Under the pieces are notes generated by a model. It was given only the letters and a program-made list of their open reading frames with translations, did not search any database and was not told the origin of the DNA. From positions 9,457,001-9,521,000 of the forward strand of contig NZ_CP107902.1 in the NCBI RefSeq assembly GCF_036013935.1: a DNA stretch of 64,000 nucleotides, given 5' to 3'. Positions 27,468-34,395 of the stretch are shown piece by piece (positions within the stretch are counted from its first letter, which is position 1; every line of letters starts with the position of its first letter). Source of the DNA: Streptomyces sp. NBC_00461. GTDB lineage: Bacteria > Actinomycetota > Actinomycetes > Streptomycetales > Streptomycetaceae. The position numbers and the translations under genes were made by a program.

Positions 27468-28295
27468 TCAGCGGGTGGCGAGCAGGCCGTAGAGAAGTGG
27501 GATCCGTGGCTCCGGAAGGCGCCACCAGCCGGAGGGGGTCCGGACCATCTGCGGCCACCGTGGCCAGGGCAGCTCGTCGCTCTCGCGCAGGCCCCGGATA
27601 ACCATTCCCGCACCGATCAACGCGTTGACGACCTCGCTTATTCCGTGCATCCACTCGTAACTGTCGGTGGCGCCCTCGACGGCAGGGCCGTCGGTGTAGG
27701 TGTGCGTGGCGTCCCGGTGCACGGCGCCGTCGCCGGCCAGGTAGTCGTGGCGCAGCAGCAGTTCGGAGCCCTCGCCCTCAGCGGGTTTGGGACCCAGCGA
27801 GTTGAGCAGCGGGTGGAACTCGACCAGGTACAACCGGCCGCCGGGGCGCAGGAGTTGGGCGACGACGGCCGCCCAGCGGTCCAGGTCCGGCAGATAGCAC
27901 AGCGCACCCTTGCCGGTGTAGACGACGTCGAACTGCCGCCCGTCCAGGGCCTGTACGGCGTCGTGGACATCGGACTCGACGTAGTCGACGTCCAGGCCGG
28001 CCTTCGCCGCGATGTCCCTCGCGGCGGCCACTGACGCTCCGGAGAAGTCGAGGCCGACGGCCCGGGCGCCGCGCCGGGCGAAGGCGATCGTCTCGGTCCC
28101 GAGGTGGCACTGCAGGTGGAGCACGTCGCGTCCGGCCAGCTCGCCCAGGTCGTCCCACTCGAAGGAGGCGAACCAGCGTGCCGGGTCGAGGTCCTGGTCG
28201 AGACCGTAGAACCGGCTGGCGAGGTGGACGGGTGTGCGGGCGTCCCAGTTCGCCCGGTTGGCCCGCATGAACCGTGCGTGCTCGTCGGTGGTCAT
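27468..28295 (-). CDS. Class I SAM-dependent methyltransferase
   Basis: 275 residues. Motif I appears in modified form as VLHLQCHLGTETIAFARRGARAVGLDFSG; post-motif VESDVHDA and motif IV VVYTGKGALCYLPDLDRWA follow, then LLRPGGRLYLVEFHP. The amino end FMRANRANWDARTPVHLAS occurs in a family of small-molecule methyltransferases of unknown substrate. ATG 28295 was selected because the open frame upstream (to 28850) is antisense to the SRPBCC gene and lacks similarity. The ribosome site is weak. Confidence 0.82.
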   Translation of the reverse strand: MTTDEHARFMRANRANWDARTPVHLASRFYGLDQDLDPARWFASFEWDDLGELAGRDVLHLQCHLGTETIAFARRGARAVGLDFSGASVAAARDIAAKAGLDVDYVESDVHDAVQALDGRQFDVVYTGKGALCYLPDLDRWAAVVAQLLRPGGRLYLVEFHPLLNSLGPKPAEGEGSELLLRHDYLAGDGAVHRDATHTYTDGPAVEGATDSYEWMHGISEVVNALIGAGMVIRGLRESDELPWPRWPQMVRTPSGWWRLPEPRIPLLYGLLATR

Positions 28296-28526
28296 GAGGA
28301 CATCCAACCGCGGACGCGCTCCGTACGGCGGGAGGAACCGCGTATCGGCCAGGGTTGGCGCGGGACAGGTGTCCGACGAGGGCCAGGGCGGGCGAACCGG
28401 TCCAGGCCATGGCAGGTGCCGGTGAGATGCGTCAACATTCAGGGAAGGGACGACAAGGACGACGGATCTGCTCGGCGAGGCAGTTCCGGAGCTCGGACCC
28501 CGTTGACGGCGAGGAGGCCGGCCGGT

Positions 28527-29036
28527 GTGAGGTGGACGGGCGCGCGGTACACGGACAAACCCACGGTCGAGGTGCGGACCTGGATGGACGCCCCGCCGGA
28601 GCGAGTGTGGGCGCTGGTGTCCGACGTCGGACTGATGCCGGGCACGAGCGGCGAACTCCAGTCGGTGGAATGGCTCGACGGCGCCACCGGACCGGCCGTC
28701 GGCACCCGCTTCCTCGGCCGCGGCAGACACGAGGCATTGGGCGAGTGGACCACCACCTCGTACGTCATCGAGTGCGAACCGTGCCGTGTCCTCGCCTGGG
28801 CCGTACAGGACCCCGCCGAGCCGTCGACGGTCTGGCGCTTCCGGCTCCATGCCGGCGACGGCGGCACCGAACTGTCGGAATGGGTGCAGCTGGGCCCCGG
28901 CCGCTCCGCACTGTCAGCGGCGATCGACCGGATGCCGGAGAAGGAGGAGGAGATCGTCTTCGTACGGCAGCGGGAGTTCGAGCACACCATGACCGCGACG
29001 CTGAAGCACATCAAGAACCTGGCGGAGACCGCCTGA
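28527..29036 (+). CDS. SRPBCC-family (polyketide cyclase/START-like) protein
   Basis: 169 residues with the helix-grip fold: an opening VRTWMDAPPERVWALVSDVGLMPGTSGELQSVEWLDG, central GTRFLGRGRH and WTTTSYVIECEPCRVLAWAV, and a long carboxy helix. These proteins bind hydrophobic ligands or act as cyclases; function cannot be assigned. GTG 28527 has GAGGAGG nine bases before it. It lies 182 bases before the ECF42 cassette and may be independent. Confidence 0.78.
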   Translation: MRWTGARYTDKPTVEVRTWMDAPPERVWALVSDVGLMPGTSGELQSVEWLDGATGPAVGTRFLGRGRHEALGEWTTTSYVIECEPCRVLAWAVQDPAEPSTVWRFRLHAGDGGTELSEWVQLGPGRSALSAAIDRMPEKEEEIVFVRQREFEHTMTATLKHIKNLAETA

Positions 29037-29152
29037 TGCGCACCGCGACCAGGGTCGAGGCCTCCGGCGGGTGAACACTGATCGCAGCGGGCCGACTGCG
29101 TCGTCGCGGTACGGCGGGTGGCGGACCCGTTCAGGGGATGGCTCGCCCGGGG

Positions 29153-29179
29153 TGTCGATTCGGGCTGTCCCCGTTCGTC
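29153..29179 (+). promoter_or_regulatory. ECF42-type promoter of the DGPF operon
   Basis: TGTCGA (29153-29158), 17 bases, CGTC (29176-29179). ECF42 promoters are reported to have TGTCGA in the -35 and CG(A/T)C in the -10 region. The same elements with the same spacing, and the same 17-base block CGTTCGTCGGTGGGGTG around the -10, occur at 31514-31549. Transcription would begin about 30 bases before the DGPF gene. Confidence 0.8.
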
Positions 29180-29217
29180 GGTGGGGTGTAGGAAGCTCAT
29201 GACGACCGGGAGGACCC

Positions 29218-29940
29218 ATGAAGTACATGCTGCTCGTCTGCGGAGACGACACCGCCGACGCCTCGGGCATGGCACCCGTAGAGCCCTGGGTGGAGGAACT
29301 GGGCGACCGCAGTGTCCGGCTGCACGGTCACCGGCTGGCACTGCCCGCCGAGGCGGTCACCGTGCGGGTCCGCGGCGGCGAGGTGCTGCGCACCGACGGA
29401 CCGTTCGCCGAGACCAAGGAGTACGTCGCCGGCTACGACATCCTGGAGTGCGACAGCCTGGAGGAGGCCGTCGAGGCCGCCGCCGGGCACCCGGTCGCCA
29501 CCATCGGCGCGATGGAGGTGCGCCCCTTCTGGCCGATGTGGGACGAGGAGGACGCCGAGACCGCGATCCGCGGCATCGACACGGAACTCACCCAGGCCGC
29601 GAGGGAACGGGACCTGGAGCGGACGCTGGCCTGCTACGCGCCGGACGCGGAGGTCTTCCACCTCGCCGACGGCCACGAACGGCAGGGCCTGGACGCCCAC
29701 CGCAAGGCACTGCAGGACCTGTTCGCGGCGGCCGACGGCCCCGTGACCCGCGAGGTGCTGGACTTCCGTGTCCAGGTCGACGAGAGCGTCGGTTTCGCAC
29801 ACTCCCTCGTCCGGCTGACCGGCACCCGCACCGACGGCACAGCGCTCGACGACACGCTGCGCGTGACCACCGGCTACCGAGACATCGGCCTGCGCCGGCT
29901 GATCACCCTTGAGCACGCCGTGTCCCTGAAGGGGGCGTGA
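29218..29940 (+). CDS. DGPF/YCII-domain protein fused to a SnoaL-like domain
   Basis: 240 residues. The first 105 residues are a YCII-related domain with the name-giving DGPFAETKE motif (60-68); the rest is an NTF2/SnoaL-like fold (ERDLERTLACYAPDAEVFHLADG, then a hydrophobic pocket pattern). DGPF genes are the constant neighbours of ECF42 sigma factors, and the sigma factor controls them; biochemical activity is unknown. The fusion is an unusual elaboration, since the next gene is the simple form. GGAGGACCC precedes the ATG. The gene touches the next by a TGATG overlap. Confidence 0.85.
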   Translation: MKYMLLVCGDDTADASGMAPVEPWVEELGDRSVRLHGHRLALPAEAVTVRVRGGEVLRTDGPFAETKEYVAGYDILECDSLEEAVEAAAGHPVATIGAMEVRPFWPMWDEEDAETAIRGIDTELTQAARERDLERTLACYAPDAEVFHLADGHERQGLDAHRKALQDLFAAADGPVTREVLDFRVQVDESVGFAHSLVRLTGTRTDGTALDDTLRVTTGYRDIGLRRLITLEHAVSLKGA

Positions 29941-30275
29941 TGAAGTACGCCCTGCTGTTCTGCTCGCCGGTCGGCGACGAGGAGCAGAGCCCGGCACGGC
30001 ACGCCGACGACCCGCGTTTCGCCGCATACCTGGCGGAGGTGCGGGCCGGCCGGGTCACCGGCGGGGCACGGCTGCGGCCGGTCACCGACGCGACCACGGT
30101 GCGCGTCCGGGGCGACGAGGTCCTGCTCAGCGACGGGCCGTTCGCGGAGACCAAGGAGTATCTCGCCGGGATCGCCTTCATCGACGTCGCCGATCTCGAC
30201 GAGGCCATCGCCCTGGCCGCCAGGCATCCGGCCGCCACCGGCGGTTCGGTCGAGGTGCGGCCGGTCTGGGAGTGA
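29940..30275 (+). CDS. DGPF/YCII-domain protein
   Basis: 111 residues, a single YCII-like domain starting MKYALLFCSPVGDEE and carrying DGPFAETKEYLAG. It is the canonical ECF42-associated protein. ATG 29940 overlaps the stop of the preceding gene and the sigma factor GTG overlaps its own stop, so the three genes form one tightly coupled operon. A GTG directly before the ATG is an equal alternative start. Confidence 0.88.
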   Translation: MKYALLFCSPVGDEEQSPARHADDPRFAAYLAEVRAGRVTGGARLRPVTDATTVRVRGDEVLLSDGPFAETKEYLAGIAFIDVADLDEAIALAARHPAATGGSVEVRPVWE

Positions 30276-31528
30276 CGGTGCCCGATGTCGAGAAGGCCGT
30301 CGCCGCCGCGTTCCGTGAGGAGTGGGGCCAGGTCGTCGCCACCCTGATCCGGGTGACCGGCGACTGGGACCTCGCCGAGGAGTGCGCGCAGGACGCCTTC
30401 GCCCAGGCCCTGGACCGGTGGCGGCGCGACGGTGTACCGCGCCGCCCCGGGGCCTGGCTGACCACGACCGCCCGCAACCGCGCCCTCGACGTGCTGCGCA
30501 GGGAGGCGGTGGGGGCGGCGAAACTGCGGGAGGCGGCAGTGCTGGTGCGGGACGAGGGACCGTACGACCCGGAGTACGACGGCGACGACAGCGGGGTCCA
30601 GGACGACCGGCTGCGGCTGATCTTCACCTGCTGCCATCCGGCCCTGCCCATCGAGGCCCGGGTCGCGCTGACCCTGCGCACCCTCGCGGGGCTGACCACA
30701 CCGGAGATCGCCCGCGCCTTCCTGGTCCCCGAGGCGACCATGGCGCAACGTCTGGTGCGCGCCAAGAAGAAGATCCGCAACGCCGGCATCCCCTACCGGG
30801 TGCCGCCCGCACACCTCCTGCCCGAACGCACGACGGGCGTGCTCGGAGTCGTCTACCTCCTGTTCAACGAGGGGTACGCCGCCACGTCCGGCGCCGACCT
30901 CGTCCGCACCAACCTGTGCGCGGAGGCGATCCGACTGGCCCGTGTCCTGGCCCGCCTGATGCCGGACGAGCCCGAGGTGACCGGCCTGCTCGCCCTCCTG
31001 CTGCTGCACGACGCCCGCCGGCTCACGCGCGTGGACGCGGCCGGAGAACTCGTGACGCTGGAGGACCAGGACCGCGGCGCATGGGACCGCACGGAGATCG
31101 ACGAGGGCGCCTTGCTGCTGGAGGCGGCGCTGCGCCGCGGCCGCCCCGGGCCCTACCAGATCCAGGCCGCCATCGCCGCCTGCCACGCCACCGCCGCCAC
31201 GGCGGACGACACCGACTGGGCCGACATCGCCGCGCTGTACGGGGAGTTGACCCGGTTCGTGCCCTCACCCGTGGTCCGCCTCAACCGTGCGGTGGCCGTC
31301 GGCATGTCGGAGGGCCCCGACGCGGGACTCGCCCTGGTCGCGGAACTGGAACACGAGGGCGATCTGGCCGACTACCACCTCCTGCCGGCCACCCGCGCGG
31401 ACCTGCTGCGCCGCGGCGGACGTACGAAGGAAGCGGTCGCGGCGTACGAGCGGGCGCTGGAGCTGGTCGAGAACGACGCGGAGCGACGGTTTCTGCAAAA
31501 GCGGCTCGCGGAGTGTCGATCCGCGTAG
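30272..31528 (+). CDS. ECF42-family sigma factor with C-terminal TPR extension
   Basis: A 418-residue sigma factor, more than twice the size of a plain ECF protein. Region 2 (VIRVTGDWDLAEECAQDAFAQALDRW) and region 4 (TLRTLAGLTTPEIARAFLVPEATMAQRLVRAKKKI) occupy the first 170 residues; the remaining 240 form a TPR-like helical domain ending in LPATRADLLRRGGRTKEAVAAYERALELV. This layout and the adjoining DGPF genes define group ECF42, which has no anti-sigma factor and depends on the C-terminal domain. The GTG start overlaps the upstream stop by four bases. The second ECF42 promoter lies within the last codons of this gene. Confidence 0.93.
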   Translation: MTVPDVEKAVAAAFREEWGQVVATLIRVTGDWDLAEECAQDAFAQALDRWRRDGVPRRPGAWLTTTARNRALDVLRREAVGAAKLREAAVLVRDEGPYDPEYDGDDSGVQDDRLRLIFTCCHPALPIEARVALTLRTLAGLTTPEIARAFLVPEATMAQRLVRAKKKIRNAGIPYRVPPAHLLPERTTGVLGVVYLLFNEGYAATSGADLVRTNLCAEAIRLARVLARLMPDEPEVTGLLALLLLHDARRLTRVDAAGELVTLEDQDRGAWDRTEIDEGALLLEAALRRGRPGPYQIQAAIAACHATAATADDTDWADIAALYGELTRFVPSPVVRLNRAVAVGMSEGPDAGLALVAELEHEGDLADYHLLPATRADLLRRGGRTKEAVAAYERALELVENDAERRFLQKRLAECRSA

Positions 31529-31540
31529 GAGCCGTTCGTC
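31514..31540 (+). promoter_or_regulatory. ECF42-type promoter of the peptide/MFS operon
   Basis: TGTCGA (31514-31519), 17 bases, CGTC (31537-31540), identical in elements and spacing to the promoter before the DGPF operon. It overlaps the stop codon of the sigma gene and would start a transcript about 30 bases before the ATG at 31578. Confidence 0.8.
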
Positions 31541-31577
31541 GGTGGGGTGAAAACACCCTGAGACACCGGAGGCTCCG

Positions 31578-31712
31578 ATGACCGCTCAGCCGCACACCCG
31601 CCGCACCACCACGCTCCGCCGGGCCCTCGCCTCGCTCCTGCGGGCGCGCCGCACGTCCGACGCGCCGGGCACCCCGGACGTCTGGCTCGCCGGCCTGCGC
31701 CTGGGAGGCTGA
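31578..31712 (+). CDS. 44-residue basic peptide in the ECF42 regulon
   Basis: A short frame from ATG 31578 with GGAGG six bases before it. The product is rich in Arg and Thr (MTAQPHTRRTTTLRRALASL at the start) and ends WLAGLRLGG. The stop lies two bases before the ATG of the MFS gene, so translation is probably coupled. No family is recognised. Its strong ribosome site and its place as first gene behind an ECF42 promoter argue that it is real. Confidence 0.6.
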   Translation: MTAQPHTRRTTTLRRALASLLRARRTSDAPGTPDVWLAGLRLGG

Positions 31713-31714
31713 TC

Positions 31715-33154
31715 ATGCCGACCGCCGACTCCCGCCGCTGGTACGCCCTCGCCCTTCTGTGCGTCGCCGGGTTCATGGTGATCCTCGACGCGCAGATCGT
31801 CGTCCTCGCCCTGCCGTCCATCGCCGACGGCCTCGGCTTCTCGGCGAGCGGCGCCCAGTGGGTGATGAGCGCCTATCTGCTGAGCTTCGGCGGTCTGCTG
31901 CTCCTCGGCGGCCGCACCGCCGACCTGCTGGGCCGCCGCCGTGTCTTCATGACCGGCACGCTGCTGTTCGGGCTGTCCTCGCTGCTGTGCGGGTTCGCCT
32001 GGTCGGCGGGAGCGCTGGTGGCGGCCCGTACCGTGCAGGGCGTCTCGGCCGCCGTGATGGCGCCGACCGCGCTGTCGATCCTCCTGAACACCTTCGACGA
32101 GGGCCGCGAACGCAACAAGGCGCTCGCCATCTGGTCCGGCAGCGGCGGCTTCGGCGCCACGGCCGCCTTGCTGATCGGCGGCCCTCTGACCGAGGGCCTC
32201 GGCTGGGAATGGGTCTTCTTCCTGAACGTCCCCGTCGCGCTGCTCCTGCTGGTTCTGAGCCCGCTCCTGCTGCGCGAGAGCCGCGCCGAGGCCCGGTCGC
32301 TCTCCTACGATCCGGTCGGCGCGCTCACCGCCACCGCCGCACTCGTCGTCTGCGTGTACGCCGTCGTCGAGGCACCCGGCGCCGGCTGGCTGTCGATGCG
32401 CACGACCGGCCTGCTGGCCGCAGCCGTACTCATCGCCGTTCTCTTCATCCGTGTCGAAGCACGCTCCGCCGCACCCCTCGTGCCGCTGCGGCTGCTGCGT
32501 GCCCGGACCGTCAGCGGTGGCAACCTGGTCGTGTTCCTGCTCGGCGCCTGCGCGTTCGGGATGTCGTACACCCTGTCCCGGTACGGGCAGGGCGTGCTCG
32601 GCTACTCGCCGCTGTGGTTCGGCCTGTACAACGTCGTGATGCCGGTCGGAGCCGTCGTCGGCTCCTACGCGGGACAGGCCCTGGTCACCCGCCTCGGCCC
32701 GCGCCCCGTCGCCGTCGCCGGACTGGCCATGGTCGGCGCGGGCAGCCTGCTGCTGGCCGGAGTGCCGGTGGACGGCGGATTCGTCCGCGACCTGCTGCCC
32801 GGGCTGCTGCTCTTCGGGCCCGGCCTCGGCGCCTGCGCGGTCGCCGGTTCCATCGCCGCCCTGACCGGAGTGGGGGAGCGGGAGTCCGGGGTGGCCTCAG
32901 GGATCAACACCGCGGCCTTCCAGATCGGCGGCGCCTTCGGGGTCGCCGTGGTCACCTCCGTCGCCCTCTCCCACAGCGGCGGCCCGAACCGGCTCGCGTC
33001 CCTGACCGAGGGCTACCAGGCAGCGTTCACCGCATGCGCCGCCCTCGCGACGGCCGGACTGGCCTGCGCCCTGGTGCTGCTGCGTGCACCGCGCCCGCGG
33101 ACGCCACAGCCCCGACCGGCCGGAACGGTCACGAGGCGTCGAGTCCGTACGTGA
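31715..33154 (+). CDS. MFS exporter of the DHA2 group, ECF42-controlled
   Basis: A 479-residue 14-helix transporter. Marks are GFMVILDAQIVVLALPSIA in helix 1, LGGRTADLLGRRRVF (motif A) and the GGPLTEGLGWEWVFFLNVPVA region (motif C). The GGFGATAALL segment and the short carboxy tail are usual. It is the second gene of the transcript starting at the ECF42 promoter at 31514, so export of some compound appears to be part of the ECF42 response. The substrate is unknown. Confidence 0.87.
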   Translation: MPTADSRRWYALALLCVAGFMVILDAQIVVLALPSIADGLGFSASGAQWVMSAYLLSFGGLLLLGGRTADLLGRRRVFMTGTLLFGLSSLLCGFAWSAGALVAARTVQGVSAAVMAPTALSILLNTFDEGRERNKALAIWSGSGGFGATAALLIGGPLTEGLGWEWVFFLNVPVALLLLVLSPLLLRESRAEARSLSYDPVGALTATAALVVCVYAVVEAPGAGWLSMRTTGLLAAAVLIAVLFIRVEARSAAPLVPLRLLRARTVSGGNLVVFLLGACAFGMSYTLSRYGQGVLGYSPLWFGLYNVVMPVGAVVGSYAGQALVTRLGPRPVAVAGLAMVGAGSLLLAGVPVDGGFVRDLLPGLLLFGPGLGACAVAGSIAALTGVGERESGVASGINTAAFQIGGAFGVAVVTSVALSHSGGPNRLASLTEGYQAAFTACAALATAGLACALVLLRAPRPRTPQPRPAGTVTRRRVRT

Positions 33155-33160
33155 TCGCCT

Positions 33161-33568
33161 TCAGGAGGCGGAGGCGGACCGCGCCCCCGCCTCCTTGGCG
33201 ATGTCCTCGAACCGTGCCCCCATGGCCGCCGCGAGGGCCTGAGCGCCCGACAACGGCCGCACCATGACGGTGAGTTCGTCGATCAGGCCGTCCTCGTCGA
33301 CGTGGATGAAGTCGCAGCCCGTCAGCTCGCGGTCGCCCACCCGCGCGGCGAACACCAGCGCGTGGTCGCGGCCGTCGGCGCCGGTCAGTTCACGCTCGTA
33401 CCGGAAGTCCTCGAAGACCTGCGACACCGCGCGCAGGATCGCCGCCGTGATCGCCTTGCCCGGATACGGCTTGAAGACGACCGGGCTGGTGAAGACGACG
33501 TCCTTCGCCAGCAGGGCCTCGACGGCGTCCATGTCTCCGGCCTCGACCGCCTCGCGGAACGCTCGCAT
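33161..33568 (-). CDS. NTF2/SnoaL-like protein
   Basis: 135 residues with a cone-shaped NTF2-like fold: a helical start (MRAFREAVEAGDMDAVEALLAKDVVFTSPVVF) and a following beta-sheet with CDFIHVDEDGLIDELTVMVRP. Such proteins range from isomerases to accessory domains; no activity can be named. GAGGTGG precedes the start, where GTG 33571 and ATG 33568 stand together. It faces the MFS gene with six bases between the stops and is divergent from the following methyltransferase. Confidence 0.78.
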   Translation of the reverse strand: MRAFREAVEAGDMDAVEALLAKDVVFTSPVVFKPYPGKAITAAILRAVSQVFEDFRYERELTGADGRDHALVFAARVGDRELTGCDFIHVDEDGLIDELTVMVRPLSGAQALAAAMGARFEDIAKEAGARSASAS

Positions 33569-33651
33569 CACGCCACCTCATAATCAACTTTTTGAGTAGG
33601 TGAGGATGAGAGTAATCAGTCGGCGTGCGGCTGTCCACTAGGCTGACGTGG

Positions 33652-34377
33652 GTGTTCAGCCCCGAAGGCCCCAGCCTGCGTGAACTCGCCGTCCAGGCGT
33701 TGTCGTCCGTCGAGCACGGCTACGACCTGCTCGCTCCGAAGTTCGACCGCACGCCCTTCCGGACGCCCGACCCGGTATTGGACGCCGTCGCCTCGGCGCT
33801 GGCCCGGACGGGGCCCTTCCACAGCGGCCTCGACCTGTGCTGCGGCACGGGCGCGGGCGTCGACGTGCTGGCGCGGCTGTGTCGGGAGAGCGTCACCGGG
33901 GTCGACTTCAGCGGGGGCATGCTCGCCGTGGCCCAGGAGGCCGTACGGCCGCCGGGGCCGACGATCTCCTGGGTCCGGGGCGATGCCCGCGCCCTTCCGT
34001 TCGGCCCAGGCGCCTTCGACCTCGTGGTGAGTTTCGGGGCGTTCGGCCACTTCCTGCCCGCCGAGCTGCCCGGCCTGTTCGCCCAGGTCCACTCCGTGCT
34101 GCGGCCGGGTGGCAGCTTCGCCTTCCCCATCCTCGCCCCGCCCCGGCCCACGTCGCCCGCGTTCTGGACGCTGCTCGGCTTCGACGCGGTCATGCGGGTG
34201 CGCAACGCCGTGTGGCGGCCGCCGTTCGTCATGTACTACCGGGCGTTCAAGCTCGGGGACGTACGACGGGTCCTGGAGCTGGCCGGGTTCCGCGTGGGCC
34301 TGGAGGCCCTGCCGGAGTTCGGCCGGCGCGCCGACGGCAGCCCACGCGTACGGATGGTCGTGGCCGTCCGCTCCTGA
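33652..34377 (+). CDS. Class I SAM-dependent methyltransferase
   Basis: 241 residues. Motif I GLDLCCGTGAGVDVLARLC, post-I TGVDFSGGMLAVA, motif IV FDLVVSFGAFGHF and SVLRPGGSFAF are all present. The amino end HGYDLLAPKFDRTPFRTPD is shared with a group of unassigned actinobacterial methyltransferases. GTG 33652 follows TAGGCT (33639-33644) by seven bases and may begin a leaderless mRNA; GTG 33625 is an alternative. Confidence 0.82.
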   Translation: MFSPEGPSLRELAVQALSSVEHGYDLLAPKFDRTPFRTPDPVLDAVASALARTGPFHSGLDLCCGTGAGVDVLARLCRESVTGVDFSGGMLAVAQEAVRPPGPTISWVRGDARALPFGPGAFDLVVSFGAFGHFLPAELPGLFAQVHSVLRPGGSFAFPILAPPRPTSPAFWTLLGFDAVMRVRNAVWRPPFVMYYRAFKLGDVRRVLELAGFRVGLEALPEFGRRADGSPRVRMVVAVRS

Positions 34378-34395
34378 TGAAGCCGCCGCGGCCGA

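Noticed and set aside
28296..28850. Upstream extension of the leftward methyltransferase frame
   Set aside because: Antisense to the SRPBCC gene and without similarity.
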